Assembly: GCA_964019425.1 (NCBI GenBank)
Contig: OZ025793.1
Span: forward strand, 186,001-250,000
DNA length: 64,000 nt
Source of the DNA: Flectonema sp. DT1601
Taxonomy: Eukaryota > Euglenozoa > Diplonemea > Diplonemida > Diplonemidae
Direction of reading: 5' to 3'
How positions within the stretch are numbered: position 1 is the stretch's first letter; every line of letters starts with the position of its first letter. The position numbers and the translations under genes were made by a program. Below the pieces are notes generated by a model. The model saw only the letters and a list, made by a program, of their open reading frames with translations, ran no database searches and was not told the origin of the DNA. Below, piece after piece: positions 42,974 through 53,791 of the stretch.

Positions 42974-43705
42974 TTACGGAAATGACATTGACGGCGTTGG
43001 TGGAAGTGGAAGCTGCGTGGCATCAGCGCAGTTCTTCGAACAAGTGGACTCCTGGTGTGGACCCGATGGGCCTCGTTTACCACCACCACCACCACCACCA
43101 CCAACAACGATCTGCTTTGCATCGCAAACCGTGCCGGTCTCTCCTGAGTTCAACAACTTGCTAAAGACCCCGACGTACTTCCCAACCTTGGCCGGACACA
43201 CGACCTCCGTTCCGCTAAAGGTCTTGTGGTACACCAACATCGGATGGCTTGCCCCGCTGTTCTGGAACTTCGGCCCGCAGCTGCGAACTTCCCATCCGTT
43301 GTTCACGAGACCATCGAATCCTCCGTTGATGTCCCCCGAGCAACCAGGGCAGTGGTAGGTTACGATGTAGAAGACGCATTTCTTTGGATGGCAGTAGCAA
43401 TCCAGCTCGATCGTGTCTCCGGTGCACGTGTCCTGCCCAAAGATTCCCGAGGTCGGGACTCCGGGTGTCCCCAGATCCTGCGCGAAATCGTAGTACTTGC
43501 TCTGCGGGTGATTGTGCAAGAAATCGGGCACCATAGTAAGCGGGCTGTGCGATCCCCCAACAGTCAACGACGCGGGCAAAGTGGGAAAGGTTTTCACTTC
43601 TGCGACTGACAACCCGTTGAGAAACACGCCAGTGGAACACCCGCCCTGGACCCCTCCCAGCATTCCCACCAATATCATTGACAACAAGGCTGCGTGTGCT
43701 TTCAT
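42974..43705 (-). CDS. Secreted 12-cysteine protein, copy 3
   Basis: 243 residues, identical in translation to copies 1 and 2, with the same upstream region apart from a single T-to-C change near 43845 that is shared with unit 5. Confidence 0.75.
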   Translation of the reverse strand: MKAHAALLSMILVGMLGGVQGGCSTGVFLNGLSVAEVKTFPTLPASLTVGGSHSPLTMVPDFLHNHPQSKYYDFAQDLGTPGVPTSGIFGQDTCTGDTIELDCYCHPKKCVFYIVTYHCPGCSGDINGGFDGLVNNGWEVRSCGPKFQNSGASHPMLVYHKTFSGTEVVCPAKVGKYVGVFSKLLNSGETGTVCDAKQIVVGGGGGGGGKRGPSGPHQESTCSKNCADATQLPLPPTPSMSFP

Positions 43706-43881
43706 TTTCCTCTTGGTAAATTAAACTGTTGAGAAAAAGTACGGTAGTCGGACAAGGAAACGCAAAAAGAAACACGGGCACACACTTTCACCTTCAAGAG
43801 CAGAACCCCTCCTTTGTGAGAGGCATCACTCACCGCATCTTATATCCTGAAGATAGTGCGGGGACGCAATGGAAAGAAACA

Positions 43882-43952
43882 AGTAGCCCACCACATCCTG
43901 CCAAGTAAGTCCATTTGCTGTTAAAGGAGGCACTAGTATAAAATAAAGGACA
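43882..43952 (+). repeat. R left-part remnant, unit 4
   Basis: Same diverged 71-bp piece as in units 2 and 3. Confidence 0.8.
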
Positions 43953-44696
43953 GTAGAAAGGTGACCTTCCACTGTTGAGTGGAACACAATCTCTGCAAGT
44001 GAGTGGCCTGCAGATGTGCAGGGTCACCCTATCGAAGACGCTTGCATCTTCACGAATTTCGACGAGTCTCATGTTGATGAGCTCGCTTGCAAAAGATGCG
44101 GGTGTCAGATTGAGACGCTTACGGAAAGGAATGCGTCGCCATTCCTTTCCATTCCTTGTACATCGATCGATTTGGATGTCCAATTTGTGCCTGGCTGATG
44201 AGCAAAGGAGATCGTCCACTTCCGACAAAGATTGTTTGTCAGGAAGAAGAAGTACACAGTGAAAAACGATCATTTGACGATTGGGCTGCAATCAAAAGTT
44301 ATTTGCAGCGTGACGACGTGGGGAACATCAATGGGCAACGCCGTGATCTTGGAGGCAATGTCCGTGAAGCTGGATACCCGTTATGGCCCGTTCCTAGAAC
44401 GAGCGCGGGACGCGCCCTCAAGGGACTCAACACACGAGGCTCGTGTTTTGAATGGAGCGATTCAGGCGTTGTTGCCTGCAGCGTACCGCAACAGCAACGT
44501 TAGAGATTCGTTGCAGCTGATGGTTACGAGGCTGGACGCGTTGAGGCTCGATATGGTTTCTCGCAGGACGCCGTTGTTGCATTTACACAGGATGCGTTAC
44601 ATGCGGTGGGACACAACGCGGAGATCACTGAGACGAAATTCCGAAACGCTCTGTTGGAAGCAGACGCAGATCAAAAGCAAAACGAGAGAAAAGAGG
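43953..44696 (+). pseudogene. Unidentified coding-like block, copy 3
   Basis: Third and last copy of the 740-bp block. Unit 5 lacks it. Its sequence matches the other two almost exactly. Confidence 0.4.
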
Positions 44697-45026
44697 AACA
44701 AGGCAGAGATTGGTTTTCATGACTCTTGCAACCCTCCAACGCCTCTCAGAGATGTCTTCCCGACAAGAAGGGTTAATTAAAAGTTGCTCTTTGTTTGTTT
44801 TTTCTTCTTTCCATAAATTCAGGAATGATCTCCGAAGTGTTTCCCGCTGGAGAGAATACTTTCAACTCAACCCAGCAGAATTGCACTCCGTTCTACACGT
44901 GAACAGCAGTTTCTCGCAAACTCGACCAGACGAGAATCAAATAATAATATGATCTTTGACAACAGAGAGAGACCTCTGCAGCACAACAACAGCTGCAGGT
45001 CCTTGGGAGCCGTCACTACGAAAACA
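44697..45026 (+). repeat. R repeat, copy d5 (right part)
   Basis: 330 bp with the same variants as d4, except GAGCCGTCAC where d3 and d4 have GAGCTGTCAC. Confidence 0.9.
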
Positions 45027-45798
45027 GTTAGTTATGAAAAAAGTTAAAATCATTTCTCCCCCTTTCTCGCATACTTTTAACGATACCCTGATAAAGAAAT
45101 AAAAATGAGTTGTAACGCAGCAGCTAATGATTAGCCATCTAAGAATAAGAAGACAGAGTGTTAGCTAATGTTATATTATGCAGGCACCGTCAAAAAGGAT
45201 ATCGGGGCAAGAATGTCTTCAACCGTTGCATTCCCAACCCGAAAGTCAATTAAGTTACCATCATCAGTTAGAGCGCATTGGTATGTTAGGCATCGATCAT
45301 CGATATATTGGGTAAAGTGGTGTAGAGTGAGGCACCATCGTGCAGTTGGGTGCACGGTGATTGAAAAGAAAATTAAAAAGGTGTGTCACTTTGAAGCACT
45401 ACGTCACCAACACAATAGTGGGACAGGCAAACAAGTGATCGTCGATCACCCCAACAGTCAGTAAGATTGAGTGAGTGAGTGAGTGGCCTTGCAAGGGAAC
45501 AAATTAAGCTTGACAGGCCTCCCCTTTTTCCATTTAACTAAAAGGGTTGCATGGTGATCGTCGGTCACCCTAACAGAGCAATACATCAGTAAGAGGGGGT
45601 GAGGAAGTGAGGAGTGAGTTTGAGAAATAAAACCTTGCAGGCTAATATTCCTCCCCTGTTTTTTTCAGGGTATATAATTTTATAAAGGGATTAACGAAAG
45701 AGGAAGCAAAATGAGCCAAGCGGGCCTTCTGCAATCCGCTAGTAATATAATACTGGAGAGGAAATCATAATTAAAACACATCATTTTATATAAAACAT

Positions 45799-45830
<32 letters not shown>

Positions 45831-45971
45831 CTTGATTTGATTTGATTGTATGAAGATACTCGTTGAAAAAGGAATTGTCCAACAAAGGGAACTCTATTTT
45901 CTAGCGAATTCTCACCTGAAAGTCGCATCATCTTCAAAACTGCTAGTTATTTTATTAGAGTCCCGCTTTGC

Positions 45972-48900
45972 TCAAATGCGCAACTCAGAAACGAAGTCTT
46001 TCTTCTCCTCGTTGTTGACCGCAGGATGGCTCATCGTTGTCAGAGAGGTCATGTCGATACCTTGGTGACTAGCAGCGAAATCGTCAGCCGCCTTCGACCG
46101 TCTGTAGAACACGGTAGCAACAGCCACCAACACACATCCGGCAACCACCGACACAGCTGTTATCAAGATAGGAAGAAAACCCTTGCTGCTCTCATCTTCC
46201 TTCTTGCTCTTCTCTTCTTCTACCGCAGTTTCATCATCATCTGCAGCTCCTCTCTGCATCTCCCACTCTTCGTGCATGGCTACAACTCCGGGAAGTTGCT
46301 TCTTGTTGAAAGCGCGCACCAGTCCCACAGCGCTTCCCCCTTCGATTTCAAAAGCCACAACACTTCCTTCCTCCTTCCCATCGTTTTCCAGAGCAGCAGC
46401 CCTCCTCGAATCCGTGCCGTCAAGCTTCAAGCACGTCGAAGAATCTCCAACCGAAGCACCACCACAGCTCCCTTGTGGACAGGCGCTGCTCGGGCAGATG
46501 AATTTGAACGATATCTGAACCTCAGGATTAAATAACCCCTGCAGCATGTTTCCGAATTGCGTCTTCGCAAAGGAACCAATTCCCCTTCTCAACACCAACC
46601 GCACCAACTTTCTCGCTCTAGACGCCTCGCTCGCACTACCAAAGCATTTCGTCTTCCCAGCAGGACAGGTACCCGACTTCGGGATCGCACTGCACGTGTT
46701 CTTTGCACCCTTTCCCCTACTCGTACAGTACACACCTCCCTTCTTCCCGCTTTCGCAATTTCCGCAAACAGGTGCCTTCTCCCCCAGCTCTCCCCCCGAC
46801 ACTGGAGGCTCGCTACTTCCGAATTCCCTGCAAGCCTCGCCTTCACAAGCTTTTGCACATCTAGCCGATCCCGCGCTTCTCTGAAAACACTTCAGACCGT
46901 CAGAGCAGCAGTGCGGTGCGGCAATGCAACTTCCCCACTCCGAGATAGTCTCACCGCAGGCGTTGATTTGTTCTCCTTCCCCCCCTTCTCCCGGAAATGG
47001 TCCTTCCCCCCCTTCTCCTGGTCCTTCCCCTCCTTCTTCTGGTTGCGGAGTCGGTCCACCTTCTTCGCCTTCTTCATCAGGTTGGGGGGTAGGTTCGCCG
47101 CCACCTTCTTCTCCTTCAGGCTGCGGTGTTGGTGATTCGCCACCTTCTTCTCCTTCAGGTTGTGGAGTTGGCCCGCCACCTTCTTCTCCTTCAGGTTGTG
47201 GAGTTGGTCCGCCACCTTCTTCTCCTTCAGGTTGTGGAGTTGGTCCGCCACCTTCTTCTCCTTCAGGTTGTGGAGTTGGTCCGCCACCTTCTTCTCCTTC
47301 AGGTTGTGGAGTTGGTCCGCCACCTTCTTCTCCTTCAGGTTGTGGAGTTGGTCCGCCACCTTCTTCTCCTTCCGGCTGCGGAGTTGGTTCGCCACCCTCT
47401 TCTCCTTCAGGTTGTGGAGTAGGTTCGCCACCCTCTTCTCCTTCAGGCTGCGGAGTTGGCCCACCTCCTTCTTCGGGTTGCGGAGTTGGTGATTCGCCTT
47501 CTGGCTGGGGGGTTGGCCCACCTCCTTCCTCAGGCTGCGGTGTTGGTGATTCACCTTCTGGCTGGGGAGTTGGCCCACCTCCTTCTTCAGGTTGCGGTGT
47601 TGGTGATTCGCCTTCTGGCTGGGGAGTTGGCCCACCTCCTTCTTCAGGTTGCGGTGTTGGTGATTCTCCTTCCGGCTGCGGTGTTGGCGTTGGCTGGCCG
47701 CCTTCTTCGGGTTGTGGTGTTGGCTGGCCGGGTGGAGTTGGCGTTTCTCCTTCTGGCTGCGGTGTTGGCGTTGGTTGACTGCCATCTTCAGGTTGTGGTG
47801 TTGGCTGGCCGGGTGGAGTTGGCGTTTCTCCTTCTGGCTGCGGCGTTGGCGTTGGTTGACTGCCATCTTCAGGTTGTGGTGTTGGCTGGCCGGGTGGAGT
47901 TGGTGTTGGCTGGCCGGGTGGAGTTGGTGTTGGCTGGCCGGGTGGAGTTGGCGTTGGCTGGCCGGGTGGAGTTGGTGTTGGCTGGCCGGGTGGAGTTGGC
48001 GTTGGCTGGCCGGGTGGAGTTGGCGTTGGCTGGCCGGGTGGAGTTGGTGTTGGCTGGCCGGGTGGAGTTGGCGTTGGCTGGCCGGGTGGAGTTGGCGTTG
48101 GCTGACCGGGTGGAGTTGGCGTTTCTCCTTGTGGCTGCGGTGTTGGCGTTGGCTGGCCGGGTGGAGTTGGCGTTGGCTGGCTGGGTGGAGTTGGCGTTTC
48201 TCCTTCCGGCTGCGGTGTTGGTACAGTTGGCACAGCTGTTGGCACAGCTGTTGGCACGGATGTCGGTACAATTGGTACGGATGTTGGCACAGCTGTCGGT
48301 ACGGATGTCGGTACAATTGGCACAGATGTTGGCACAGCTGTCGGTACGGATGTCGGTACAATTGGCACAGATGTCGGCACAGCTGTTGGCACGGATGTCG
48401 GTACAATTGGCACAGATGTTGGTACAGCTGTTGGCACGGATGTCGGTACAATTGGCACAGATGTTGGCACAGCTGTCGGTACGGATGTCGGTACAATTGG
48501 CACAGATGTCGGCACAGCTGTTGGTACGGATGTCGGCACAGCTGTTGGCTTTGGAGGCTGAGGTGGTGGTGTGTATGGCGGGCGAGGTGTGTATGGCGGG
48601 CGAGGTGTGCATGGTGGCGGCGGAGTCGGCACGCAGCCGGGCTTACCAGGTCGGGTTCTCCGTGAAGGAGGGGTTCTCCGTGAAGGAGGTCTTCTCCAAC
48701 GATTAATCGAAGGCCCAGACGGTGTCGTCGGATTGGTCGGTGCAGGGAACGGCTTCGCCAACATGCCGTGTGAGAGCTCCTTGTCTGCAGGAAGCTGTTG
48801 CAGAAGCTTCTGCGTCAGGCCGTGCAGGAAAAACTGTCCCTTCGCATTTTTTCGGGGATCCGACGACTGGTAATTGAAGTCGACGTCAATTCCATCAAAT

Positions 48901-49340
48901 CCCTGATTGAGTACGATATCAATAAGTTGCTTGGCTACAAACCCTTCCTTTCCAAAACAATATTCCCAGCAGTCGTTGCCAGTGGTGCTGCTGCCGCCAC
49001 CGTTCCGTTGCGAACCGGAACCGTCCATTCCGCCATCACCGAACTCCAAGATGACCTTCTTTCCATCCGACTGCCACTGCGATACCAGCATTGCGTTTGC
49101 TTGGTTGTCGCAAACCGGAACCGGACTCCCGATCTCACATTGAGTGTTACAGCTGTTCATACCGGGTGATCCGTCATAAGTTACCGCAGAGGAGATCAAC
49201 AGCGTCTTGAACCCGTCGGTCTGATCAGCAGTCGGGCAGGTTTTCCAGTTCTCGACATACGCAGCACTGGTGGGGTTCTGAAAACAATCAGCTCCACGAG
49301 CGAGTGACAGGAGCAACAGTGGAATTCCTTCCTTAATCAT
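45972..49340 (-). CDS. Surface protein with GH18-like domain, copy 5
   Basis: A 1122-residue protein identical in translation to copy 4, including its distinctive stalk, so units 4 and 5 probably arose from each other. It starts at the ATG of MIKEGIPLLLL and ends with the tail DFVSELRI. Confidence 0.85.
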   Translation of the reverse strand: MIKEGIPLLLLSLARGADCFQNPTSAAYVENWKTCPTADQTDGFKTLLISSAVTYDGSPGMNSCNTQCEIGSPVPVCDNQANAMLVSQWQSDGKKVILEFGDGGMDGSGSQRNGGGSSTTGNDCWEYCFGKEGFVAKQLIDIVLNQGFDGIDVDFNYQSSDPRKNAKGQFFLHGLTQKLLQQLPADKELSHGMLAKPFPAPTNPTTPSGPSINRWRRPPSRRTPPSRRTRPGKPGCVPTPPPPCTPRPPYTPRPPYTPPPQPPKPTAVPTSVPTAVPTSVPIVPTSVPTAVPTSVPIVPTSVPTAVPTSVPIVPTSVPTAVPTSVPIVPTSVPTAVPTSVPIVPTSVPTAVPTSVPIVPTSVPTAVPTAVPTVPTPQPEGETPTPPSQPTPTPPGQPTPTPQPQGETPTPPGQPTPTPPGQPTPTPPGQPTPTPPGQPTPTPPGQPTPTPPGQPTPTPPGQPTPTPPGQPTPTPPGQPTPTPPGQPTPQPEDGSQPTPTPQPEGETPTPPGQPTPQPEDGSQPTPTPQPEGETPTPPGQPTPQPEEGGQPTPTPQPEGESPTPQPEEGGGPTPQPEGESPTPQPEEGGGPTPQPEGESPTPQPEEGGGPTPQPEGESPTPQPEEGGGPTPQPEGEEGGEPTPQPEGEEGGEPTPQPEGEEGGGPTPQPEGEEGGGPTPQPEGEEGGGPTPQPEGEEGGGPTPQPEGEEGGGPTPQPEGEEGGGPTPQPEGEEGGESPTPQPEGEEGGGEPTPQPDEEGEEGGPTPQPEEGGEGPGEGGEGPFPGEGGEGEQINACGETISEWGSCIAAPHCCSDGLKCFQRSAGSARCAKACEGEACREFGSSEPPVSGGELGEKAPVCGNCESGKKGGVYCTSRGKGAKNTCSAIPKSGTCPAGKTKCFGSASEASRARKLVRLVLRRGIGSFAKTQFGNMLQGLFNPEVQISFKFICPSSACPQGSCGGASVGDSSTCLKLDGTDSRRAAALENDGKEEGSVVAFEIEGGSAVGLVRAFNKKQLPGVVAMHEEWEMQRGAADDDETAVEEEKSKKEDESSKGFLPILITAVSVVAGCVLVAVATVFYRRSKAADDFAASHQGIDMTSLTTMSHPAVNNEEKKDFVSELRI

Positions 49341-49609
49341 GTTTCGTGTTTTAAGAAGCAAACTGTTTAGTGAAAATAATAAGGGAAAGCAACAAGGGAA
49401 TTCACCAATAATATTCCAATCAACATATCGTAATGTAAGTATCGAATACAGTGACAGCAAATACTGTCAAAAGTGTTTTAGTAGTTTTAAATAAATGAAC
49501 GTAGTCTCCAGAAACCAGATCTGCTGCCGTACTGGTACAAACTTTCCATTACTTTCATTCCTTCCGTTGACGACCTTCTCAACTCCGGCTTAGGTTATCT
49601 CTGATATGT

Positions 49610-50248
49610 ATGTTTCGCTTCCAGAGTCTCCATTTAGAGTTCCGTTTTTTTTTTTTTTCTCTTCCCCAATCGAACAACTAGGTTTCAGGGAGAGTGTGCT
49701 GTTCGACAAATAAACCACAGGTATCTAGGACCTCCTTACGATGCGTTATGAAATTAGTAGTCCACCACATCCTGCCAAGTAAGTCCATTTACTGTTGAAG
49801 GAGGCATTAGTATAGAATAAAGGACAAAACAAGTGATTGGAATCTTGGAACAAAGGGAGTATCCCGACTACTGCACTGAAGTGGCAACAGCCAGGGCTGA
49901 GGAGTTCCTCCCCCTCAAAACAAGGCAGAGATTGGTTTTCATGACTCTCGCAACCCTCCAACGCCTCTCAGAGATGTCTTCCCGACGAGAAGGGTTAATT
50001 AAAAGTTGCTCTTTGTTTGTTTTTTCTTCTTTCCATATATTCAGGAATGATCTCCGAAGTGTTTCCCGCTGGAGAGAATACTTTCAACTCAACCCAGCAG
50101 AATTGCACTCCGTTCTACACGTGAACAGCAGTCTCTCGCAAACTCGACCAGACGAGAATCAAATAATATTATGATCTTTGACAACAGAGAGAGACCTCTG
50201 CAGCACAACAACAGCTGCAGGTCCTTGGGAGCCGTCACTACGAAAACA
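49610..50248 (+). repeat. R repeat, copy a6
   Basis: Full-length R copy. It has TATCCCGAC as in a1 and a2, and AATATTATG as in a3-a5, so it mixes variants of both groups. Confidence 0.9.
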
Positions 50249-50543
50249 GGTTTCAGAGAGAGAGTGTGTGTGTGTGTGTTATTTGATGAAAGAGTATGTA
50301 GGATCACACCAAGGCACAGTAAACACATTTCAGAATAGTGTAGATGTGCTGGTTAAATGTGATTCTTACTTTGCTATTGCGCGGTTGATAATACTGTTGA
50401 ATTGAGATCGGGCTCAGTGCAATCAGCCTGTCCAGCGCGTTTATTCAATCATGAGATTCGTGAAACTTTTACACCTCAGTTTATGACATCACACAAGTTA
50501 CGCGAGACATCGTCCCCTTACATTAATTATAATATACGAGAAC

Positions 50544-50846
50544 TAAACCACAGGTATCTAGGACCTCCTTACGATGCGTTATGAAATTAGTAGTCCACCA
50601 CATCCTGCCAAGTAAGTCCATTTACTGTTGAAGGAGGCATTAGTATAGAATAAAGGACAAAACAAGTGATTGGAATCTTGGAACAAAGGGAGTATCCTGA
50701 CTACTGCACTGAAGTGGCAACAGCCAGGGCTGAGGAGTTCCTCTTCTCAAAACAAGGCAGAGATTGGTTTTCATGACTCTCGCAACCCTCCAACGCCTCT
50801 CAGGGATGTCTTCCCGACGAGAAGGGTTAATTAAAAGTTGCTCTTT
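50544..50846 (+). repeat. R repeat, copy b6 (truncated)
   Basis: 303 bp, with the TTCCTCTTCTCAAAA variant shared with b5. Confidence 0.9.
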
Positions 50847-51072
50847 TCGCTTACATTACAAATTGCTATCACAAAAGCAAGTGAGTGTACGACACGCAGG
50901 CAGATGGCGACAGAAAGCATACAAACGACTACAATGAAGTTGGGAATAACAGAGAGCTCAGAGAATGTCAACGCTGTGTAGAATTACGAAAGTATCCGCA
51001 ACACCCTTTTCGGGATTCGGAGTCCAGTGCCCTGGTATAATTCTATCATCATAGCAACAGGAAGATTAAAAT

Positions 51073-51490
51073 AAGTGATTGGAATCTTGGAACAAAGGGA
51101 GTATCCTGACTACTGCACTGAAGTGGCAACAGCCAGGGCTGAGGAGTTCCTCCCCCTCAAAACAAGGCAGAGATTGGTTTTCATGACTCTCGCAACCCTC
51201 CAACGCCTCTCAGAGATGTCTTCCCGACGAGAAGGGTTAATTAAAAGTTGCTCTTTGTTTGTTTTTTCTTCTTTCCATATATTCAGGAATGATCTCCGAA
51301 GTGTTTCCCGCTGGAGAGAATACTTTCAACTCAACCCAGCAGAATTGCACTCCGTTCTACACGTGAACAGCAGTTTCTCGCAAACTCGACCAGACGAGAA
51401 TCAAATAATATTATGATCTTTGACAACAGAGAGAGACCTCTGCAGCACAACAACAGCTGCAGGTCCTTGGGAGCCGTCACTACGAAAACA
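51073..51490 (+). repeat. R repeat, copy c6
   Basis: 418 bp, joined to the Cys-rich remnant. Confidence 0.9.
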
Positions 51491-51730
51491 AAGCGTCTTT
51501 GCAAACGAACAGCTCATCCCAAGAATTCGCAAACTCTTGTGAATCACTTCGTCAGTACCTTCAAGACAACAACTCAACCCATTGTATCGTGAGCAGAATG
51601 ACAAGTCTGCTGCCTCTTTCACACTCCTCGATATGCACTCATCTGCGCTGTATTCTCTCATGTCCACATGAGATGTGTTGGTAGTACAAAATAACACAAA
51701 CAGCGCTAAGCTAAGAAACTTCTCATTCAA
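51401..51730 (-). pseudogene. Truncated Cys-rich secreted-protein remnant, copy 4
   Basis: Same as the other three copies, with its tail in R copy c6. That it is unchanged next to the divergent secreted gene shows the divergence is local. Confidence 0.45.
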
Positions 51731-52566
51731 AATAACAAAGTTTCGTGAAACTACTGAAAAGAATAAAACATTTTACAATACACATTATCACTCTCCTCTA
51801 AAACAAACAGTATTTCGTAGAGAAAGCGTGTGACTTCATTTTCTTCTTGGCGGAGCAAACTGTCGTGAAAAAAGTACGGTTGTCGGACACGGGAAAATGA
51901 TGAAACGAAAAAATAAACAGCGCACGCAGCTCGTACCTCTCTTCACCCTCTTCAAGAGCAGAATAGAAGACCCCTTTTTCGCGGGAAGCACCACTCGCCC
52001 CATCTCATCTAGACAAAAAAAAAAAACGATCACCGCGCGAACGCAGATGTCATCATCGTTCCGTCCAGGAAGAGAGATTGAGAGAGAGGGAGAGTGTACT
52101 TTACCAGAGGGCAACAAACTCACAGCGTAGTGGACAAGCTCATGCTTGCGCAACGAATCGTGACAAAGAGAGGAATTACTTGGAAAAAGAAAAAAGAAAG
52201 GAGAGGATGGTGCGGGGCCGCGATGCGCATTCGGACTCCCGATAGGTGTAGTTAAAAATTAAAAACAAACAAAAAGAAATGGAAAAAGAAAACAGGGTAG
52301 TAGCACCCATTCACTTACTTTTGAACGACAACAAGCTTACTTCATTTTACAGGACGAACCGAGGAGCGAGAAAACGAAAACCACCAACCAACCAACCAAC
52401 CAAGGGCCGGCGGCATCCCAATTCTCACGCACGGATGGAATCGACTTCCTTGCTGACGAGTTCGGTCTCCGACTAGATGACTTTACGGAAAAGCAGGTGG
52501 TGGAAGGTACTAAAACAATTAAGATTAGAGGCATATATGAGGTGATGATAAGTGTCGTGCGGTCGA

Positions 52567-53289
52567 TTACGGAAATGACATTGACGGCGTTGGTGGAAGT
52601 GGAAGCTGCGTGGCATCAGCGCAGTTCTTCGAACAAGTGGACTCCTGGTGTGGACCCGATGGGCCTCGTTTACCACCACCACCACCACCACCACCAACAA
52701 CGATCTGCTTTGCATCGCAAACCGTGCCGGTCTCTCCTGAGTTCAACAACTTGCTAAAGACCCCGACGTACTTCCCAACCTTGGCCGGGCACACGACCTC
52801 CGTTCCTCTAAAGGTCTTGTGGTACACCAACATCGGATGGCTTGCCCCGCTGTTCTGGAACTTCGGCCCGCAGCTGCGAACTTCCCATCCGTTGTTCACG
52901 AGACCATCGAATCCTCCGTTGATGTCCCCCGAGCAACCAGGGCAGTGGTAGGTTACGATGTAGAAGACGCATTTCTCTGGATGGCAGTAGCATTCCAGGC
53001 TGATCGTGTCTCCGGAGCACTTCCCGAATTTTCCCAGTACTCCGGGTACCAGATCCTGCGCGAAATCGTGGTACTTGCTCTCCAGGTGAGGTTGATTGTG
53101 CAAGAAATCGGGCACCATAGTAAGCGGGCTGTGCGATCCCCCAACAGTCAACGACGCAGGCAAAGTGGGAAAGGTTTTCACTTCTGCGACTTGCGCCCCG
53201 TTGAGGTACACGCCAGGGGTACACACGCTCTGGACCCCTCCCAGCATTCCCACCAATATCATTGACAACAAGGCTGCGTGTGCTTTCAT
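52567..53289 (-). CDS. Secreted Cys-rich protein, divergent copy 4
   Basis: 240 residues. The signal peptide and the C-terminal half match the other copies, apart from KTFRGTE for KTFSGTE. The region after the signal peptide differs (SVCTPGVYLNGAQ against GGCSTGVFLNGLS), and so does the middle (HNQPHLESKYHDFAQDLVPGV and GKFGKCSGDTISLECYCHPEK). Between these, the stretch KTFPTLPASLTVGGSHS is unchanged. Cysteine positions are largely kept. At the DNA level the dense differences lie between about 52977 and 53231, with nearly identical sequence on both sides. Most differences change amino acids. The same upstream acceptor-like site is present. Confidence 0.75.
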   Translation of the reverse strand: MKAHAALLSMILVGMLGGVQSVCTPGVYLNGAQVAEVKTFPTLPASLTVGGSHSPLTMVPDFLHNQPHLESKYHDFAQDLVPGVLGKFGKCSGDTISLECYCHPEKCVFYIVTYHCPGCSGDINGGFDGLVNNGWEVRSCGPKFQNSGASHPMLVYHKTFRGTEVVCPAKVGKYVGVFSKLLNSGETGTVCDAKQIVVGGGGGGGGKRGPSGPHQESTCSKNCADATQLPLPPTPSMSFP

Positions 53290-53465
53290 TTTCCTCTTGG
53301 TAAATTAAACTGTTGAGAAAAAGTACGGTAGTCGGACAAGGAAACGCAAAAAGAAACACGGGCACACACTTTCACCTTCAAGAGCAGAACCCCTCCTTTG
53401 TGAGAGGCATCACTCACCGCATCTTATATCCTGAAGATAGTGCGGGGACGCAATGGAAAGAAACA

Positions 53466-53613
53466 AGTAGCCCACCACATCTTGTCAAGTAAGTCAATTT
53501 ACTGTTGAAGGAGCCAGGGCTGAGGAGTTCCTCCTCCTCAAAACAAGGCAGAGATTGGTTTTCATGACTCTCGCAACCCTCCAACGCCTCTCAGAGATGT
53601 CTTCCCGACGAGA
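53466..53613 (+). repeat. Rearranged R fragment at right edge of array
   Basis: 148 bp made of the left part of R (AGTAGCCCACCACATC to GTTGAAGGAG) joined to an interior part (CCAGGGCTGAGG to CGACGAGA), skipping about 85 bp. It is somewhat diverged and ends at GCAAAATAAAAC, where single-copy sequence begins. Confidence 0.85.
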
Positions 53614-53640
53614 GCAAAATAAAACAACCAAAACTGTGTA

Positions 53641-53667
53641 GGGGGTCTCTCTCCATCAGTAGGGTAA

Positions 53668-53711
<44 letters not shown>

Positions 53712-53759
53712 GTTAGTGGGTGAACAATCCAACCCTTTGACAATTCTGCTTGTCTAGGT

Positions 53760-53791
<32 letters not shown>

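Larger units (their letters stand above)
35434..45026 (-). repeat. Array unit 4 (long form)
   Basis: 9593 bp. Units 4 and 5 share stalk structure and a shortened R copy b, so they are each other's closest relatives. Confidence 0.9.
9200..53613 (-). repeat. Tandem gene array of five units (GH18-like / secreted Cys-rich protein)
   Basis: Five near-identical units lie head-to-tail. They run 9838-16263 (6426 bp), 16264-25818 (9555 bp), 25819-35433 (9615 bp), 35434-45026 (9593 bp) and 45027-53613 (8587 bp, cut off at its right end). The left edge begins with an R repeat at 9200, where the flank (ending ccaaaaac) changes abruptly into array sequence. The right edge ends inside a rearranged R fragment next to a 28S rRNA piece. 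Copies differ by scattered single bases, poly-T length, stalk repeat number and one divergent block in the last unit. High identity over kilobases indicates recent duplication or ongoing gene conversion. Confidence 0.95.
45027..53613 (-). repeat. Array unit 5 (truncated, divergent right end)
   Basis: 8587 bp. It carries the GH18-like gene, R copies a-c, the remnant and the secreted gene, then ends in a short rearranged R piece without the 740-bp block. The secreted gene here differs strongly from the others over part of its length. Confidence 0.9.

Noticed and set aside
9200-53613. CRISPR array, transposon or virus-derived element as the explanation for the repeats
   Set aside because: Units are kilobases long with coding modules. 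No transposase, integrase, polymerase or capsid-like frame and no terminal inverted or long terminal repeats were seen.
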